Shown in pieces: positions 7,350-9,312 of a stretch of DNA of 9,312 nt (the first letter of the stretch is position 1; each line of letters opens with the position of its first letter). The translations under genes and the position numbers were made by a program. This DNA is from CAYLYP01 sp964387795 (lineage in GTDB: Bacteria; Bacteroidota; Bacteroidia; Bacteroidales; UBA7960): contig CAYLYP010000108.1 in the NCBI GenBank assembly GCA_964387795.1, positions 1 to 9,312 of the forward strand, in the 5' to 3' direction. The notes under the pieces are model-generated. The model was not told where the DNA came from. It did no database searches and worked only from the letters and a program-made list of their open reading frames with translations.

Positions 7350-7397
7350 TGAGAGATCCCACCGGAAGTGACTGGTGATATTGTTCAGGGAAATATT

Positions 7398-7486
7398 CTT
7401 TGCATTCTTTGCGATAAGCTTTGCGTTCTTTGCGGTTAAAGTTTTTTTACCGCAAAGGGCACAAAGTTCCCGCAAAGGCCGCAAAG
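7398..7486. repeat. Long imperfect palindrome built from CTTTGCG units
   Basis: The left arm (7398-7436) has four CTTTGC units and the right arm (7449-7486) has four inverted units (three C-G-CAAAG and one CACAAAG), around a 12-base loop. The inner nine pairs, CTTTGCGGT/ACCGCAAAG, are perfect. The arms are 39 and 38 bases and align with a few mismatches and one indel. It could form a cruciform in DNA or a long hairpin in RNA. CTTTGCG-type units are familiar to me as dispersed intergenic repeats in several phyla; mobility is not shown here. Confidence 0.65.
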
Positions 7487-7511
7487 GCTATATATCCCAT
7501 TGGATACTTGT

Positions 7512-7622
7512 TTAATCCTCAACAATAACTATTGGTGTTTTTACTTCATTGATAGATACTGGACTAAAGGCATATCCTTTCCATAATTGTTGGGGGTCAA
7601 TAATCAATGATATTAAATCATG
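7512..7622 (-). pseudogene. Short coding-like remnant, C-terminal tail of unknown gene
   Basis: On the minus strand 36 codons are open from just after a TAG (7625-7623) to a TAA (7514-7512), reading through segments such as IIDPQQLWKGYAFSPV and KTPIVIVED. The composition looks like a real protein terminus, but there is no ATG and no upstream continuation in this frame. It lies just downstream of the membrane-protein gene and its possible terminator. It may be the tail of a deleted gene from an earlier toxin or immunity module, or a chance frame. No function can be named. Confidence 0.3.
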
Positions 7623-7634
7623 CTATACAATGAA

Positions 7635-7657
7635 ATAAAAAGCCCTAAGAAGCGGGC
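7635..7657 (-). terminator. Weak intrinsic terminator candidate after the membrane protein
   Basis: On the minus strand GCCC (7657-7654) and GGGC (7645-7642) can pair around an 8-base loop, followed directly by TTTTTATTT. It starts 9 bases after the stop of the 7667-8044 gene. The four-base stem is short, so this is tentative. Confidence 0.4.
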
Positions 7658-7666
7658 ATTTATATT

Positions 7667-8044
7667 TTACCTCTCCAATAAAATTTTAACAAGAATTGGC
7701 CCCCAAAAAAGGTATGAAGTTGTGATTAAGAAAAATATTACAGTAAATAATAGTGACACCTTGTGGCTATTTAAAACCTTAGGTTTTTCTTTAACTAACT
7801 GTTTCCCTTTTCCTGATTTATAGAATATTAAATAATTTACAATCACTATTATAATAAATATGCTTACCATTACATATTTCGACATGTTATAATCAACAGC
7901 ATAAGCTGCAATTAAACTCAATAAGCCATTTACTAAAAGGGATAATGAAAAACTTAAAGTAAAAATAACTGTTGAATGCGGCTGACTATCAGGTAATACC
8001 TTTGTATAAAAAAGGTAATAATAATAATAAAATATGTTTATCAT
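7667..8044 (-). CDS. Three-helix membrane protein, probable immunity protein
   Basis: This 125-residue protein has three strongly hydrophobic segments: about residues 25-50, 56-75 and 95-120. A basic loop (KSGKGKQLVKEKPK) lies between the second and third, which predicts an inner-membrane protein with that loop in the cytoplasm. The N-terminus carries a run of five tyrosines encoded by a TAA-type trinucleotide repeat on the plus strand (8016-8030). Its ATG overlaps the TGA of the upstream toxin cassette as ATGA, the tight coupling usual for toxin-immunity pairs. Small membrane proteins of this general shape are common next to Rhs-type toxin ends in Bacteroidota, as far as I recall. The immunity role is inferred from position and topology; no specific family was identified. 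Confidence 0.65.
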   Translation of the reverse strand: MINIFYYYYYLFYTKVLPDSQPHSTVIFTLSFSLSLLVNGLLSLIAAYAVDYNMSKYVMVSIFIIIVIVNYLIFYKSGKGKQLVKEKPKVLNSHKVSLLFTVIFFLITTSYLFWGPILVKILLER

Positions 8045-8655
8045 GGTTCGTAATTTTTAAAGAAGTTATTCCATAGTTCTTCATTGGATTGAGAAGGTTG
8101 ACCAATCTGGCTTTCCGTATAGTTATACCAGTAGTTAAATTTTGCTTCCTGATACCATTCCGTATTAGTAACAGACCGTCCAATTTCCCAACCGAAACCC
8201 CAAGCAGCTCTGTAAACACCTCCCATGGTTGAAGCAGCATTAGAACCTTGTTCAATCAGCATCCAACCAGTACTTATTTCTCCAGAAGCATAATCTTGCT
8301 GAATTTTAAATGCATTCCAAACACCTAAGGCACGGCCACCCCATTTGATTCTATTGGATGTAGCTTTGCCAAATTTGTTTTTACCTCCAGTAACACCGTT
8401 TCCACCCCAAGTTTGTTTATAAATCTTGAAATTTTTACCCATCCACGTATCATATTTTTTGCTGTAGTACAAATCTCCAGCAACCGAACCGACAGTACCA
8501 ACAATGGATTCCCAATCCAGATTACCACCTGCATTTTTACCTTTTACTGGCGGATCACCAATATCCCCATGCGCCAAATGATTAAACATCATCACATAAG
8601 CCCTGGTAACAGCACCATTGGCAAATTTACCACCACTGCTTTTTATGGAAGTGGC
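8041..8655 (-). pseudogene. Orphan Rhs-type polymorphic toxin C-terminal cassette
   Basis: The frame is open for 204 codons after a TGA at 8658-8656. The first residues include SSGGKFANGAVTRAYVMMFNHL, closely resembling the conserved segment at the junction between an Rhs or similar secreted core and its variable toxin end. No good independent start exists (GTG at 8595, ATG at 8592), and the Rhs core is absent, so this is a displaced or truncated cassette. The variable part (about 165 residues) is rich in Gly, Trp and Tyr, with IVGTVGSVAGDLYY, a WGGNGVTGGKNKFGKATSN segment, and EQGSNAASTMGGVYRAAWGFGWEIGR. No nuclease, deaminase or ADP-ribosyltransferase motif is visible, and the glycine-rich helical stretches would suit membrane activity. 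The stop overlaps the start of a membrane protein that probably confers immunity. It could be silent until recombined onto an intact Rhs gene. Confidence 0.6.
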
Positions 8656-8658
8656 TCA

Positions 8659-8838
8659 AAGAACGTAATGCGAAGATAAAAAAAACATTGAATTAATTGG
8701 CTTATGCATTCCATTAATTTTCACATTGCCCCAACGCTCTGGTGGTGCGTTATAGGGGATAATTAATATCCCTGAACCCTCACCAATTGTTATTTAAGCA
8801 GCCATCGTTGTTTCTATTATAAATACGTAATCAGCATC
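8659..8838 (-). pseudogene. Degenerate reading frame upstream of the toxin cassette
   Basis: The minus strand here stays in the same frame as the toxin cassette. One open block (8793-8659, 45 codons) reads through GILIIPYNAPPERWGN and VKINGMHKPINS; before it a shorter block reads DYVFIIETTMAA and ends in TAA (8796-8794). The composition looks protein-like, but two in-frame stops (TAA at 8796, TGA at 8658) break it. It may be the decayed end of an earlier gene or toxin. No family was recognised, and a chance frame is possible. Confidence 0.35.
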
Positions 8839-9039
8839 TAATCAAAAAACCACTCATTAAACCCAAAAGGGTCAATAAATAAATAAATCAGCCATAACGA
8901 AATGTTTATTGCAAAAAATATTGTTGATGTTTCAAATAACCTACCAATGCTTTTTAAATTCCTGATAAAAAACCACGTATTGAGAAAAACTCCAAGGATA
9001 ATAAAAAAGGGGGTAGAATTACAAATAATACAGTCTCAT
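8838..9039 (-). pseudogene. Small membrane-protein gene with a probable one-base frameshift
   Basis: An ATG at 9039-9037 overlaps the preceding TAA as TAATG, a typical coupled start, but that frame stops after six codons. From 9020 another frame runs to a TAG at 8840-8838 and encodes about 60 hydrophobic residues: STPFFIILGVFLNTWFF, a basic loop with RNLKSIGR, then IFFAINISLWLIYLFIDPFG. Removing one T from the run at 9027-9021 (TATTATTTG) would join the two into a 66-residue, two-helix protein. This may be a true pseudogene or a sequencing error. Its shape loosely resembles the upstream 9039-9312 protein, so a tandem duplicate is possible. Function is unknown; an orphan immunity gene is one possibility. 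Confidence 0.4.
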
Positions 9040-9312
9040 TATCCTTTAGCTGTCTTGAGCAGTTTAAATAGCAGGATTGCTATATAAATACACACAAATT
9101 CAAACAAATCAAAAACAGGTCGTTTTGGAATTTGCACCTGAATAAATAAATTCACCAAATAGTCAATGAAAAAAAACAAACCAATGGCTACCAGCGAGGC
9201 CAGAAGCATAATAAAAATAGCTTTTCTTATATTACCAAACCTGCTCTTTGAAAACAGCCAAAGATACCTTAAACCTAATAATACTAAAAATCCAATAATA
9301 CTAAAAAACAAT
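9039..9312 (-). CDS. Membrane protein, N-terminus beyond the window
   Basis: At least 90 codons are open on the minus strand from the right edge to a TAA at 9041-9039. The only start candidate in view is a TTG at 9311, so the true start is probably outside the window. Three hydrophobic segments are visible: the first about 20 residues, then AIFIMLLASLVAIGLFFFIDYLVNLF (about 31-56), then FEFVCIYIAILLFKLL near the C-terminus. A basic loop (SKSRFGNIRK) separates the first two. It is followed by a second small membrane frame with a one-base overlap. Its position upstream of an orphan toxin cassette would fit the immunity gene of a main Rhs toxin further right, but no homology was recognised. Confidence 0.55.
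   Translation of the reverse strand, partial: LFFSIIGFLVLLGLRYLWLFSKSRFGNIRKAIFIMLLASLVAIGLFFFIDYLVNLFIQVQIPKRPVFDLFEFVCIYIAILLFKLLKTAKG

Larger units (their letters stand above)
6996..7511. other. Gene-free, repeat-rich intergenic region
   Basis: No convincing coding frame is present in these ~515 bases. The region contains, in order, three ACACAAAT direct repeats (7105-7134), paired AAATTAGC/GCTAATTT words (about 7150 and 7247), a 9-bp GC-rich inverted repeat 53 bases apart (7279-7349), and a long CTTTGCG-based imperfect palindrome (7398-7486). It separates the core-like plus-strand genes from the degenerate minus-strand toxin region. No clear terminator for the barrel gene was found. Confidence 0.7.

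Noticed and set aside
7620..7823. 67-codon open frame on the plus strand.
   Set aside because: It overlaps the minus-strand membrane protein, whose hydrophobic segments and ATGA coupling make it the better gene.
8733..8751. AACGC and GCGTT inverted repeat with GTTGGGG next to it, reminiscent of an integron attC site.
   Set aside because: The element is only about 30 bases, shorter than a normal attC. The outer bases do not pair well, no second copy is present, and it overlaps a protein-like reading frame (NAPPERW).
8902..9087. 61-codon open frame on the plus strand.
   Set aside because: The minus strand encodes two hydrophobic proteins across this interval with a coupled junction; this frame has no recognisable features.

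Overview
The window looks like a draft-assembly contig from the phylum Bacteroidota. Four things point there: A-rich translation leaders without clear Shine-Dalgarno sites, TAnnTTTG-type -7 promoter boxes (for example at 20-27), a Bacteroidota-style short Crp/Fnr regulator, and an Rhs-type toxin cassette with a small membrane partner. A 100-base run of N (1530-1629) marks a scaffold gap. No tRNA, rRNA, CRISPR array, transposase or integrase is visible.

Layout. (1) 1-1529, plus strand: mazG, an NTP pyrophosphohydrolase, overlaps a secreted or membrane PAP2-type phosphatase whose 3' end is lost in the gap. (2) 1685-4366, minus strand: a complete adenosylcobalamin-dependent (class II) ribonucleotide reductase, nrdJ, convergent with the phosphatase. 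Its leader holds a perfect 12-bp inverted repeat whose loop can pair with downstream sequence, forming a candidate H-type pseudoknot. (3) 4367-5094: a 728-base intergenic region that separates divergent transcription. (4) 5095-6995, plus strand: a Crp/Fnr-family regulator, then a 16-bp palindrome of the form TTGAC-N4-GTCAA about 41 bases before a predicted start point, then a two-gene unit of a lipoprotein and a small outer-membrane beta-barrel-like protein. (5) 6996-7511: non-coding DNA packed with several inverted and direct repeats. (6) 7512-9312, minus strand: a degenerate accessory region. It contains a promoterless Rhs-type C-terminal toxin cassette (8041-8655) overlapping by ATGA a three-helix membrane protein (7667-8044) that is probably its immunity protein. 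Upstream lie broken reading frames and two tandem small membrane-protein genes, the first running off the window.

How the parts fit. mazG and nrdJ both act on nucleotide pools (cleavage of NTPs/dNTPs and synthesis of dNTPs), although they are convergent and not one operon. The regulator, palindrome, lipoprotein and barrel protein form a plausible self-contained envelope regulon. The right end looks like the downstream archive of a polymorphic-toxin locus whose main Rhs gene would lie beyond the right edge. The most promising undescribed items are the nrdJ leader structure, the orphan toxin-immunity cassette, and the palindrome-controlled lipoprotein/barrel pair.
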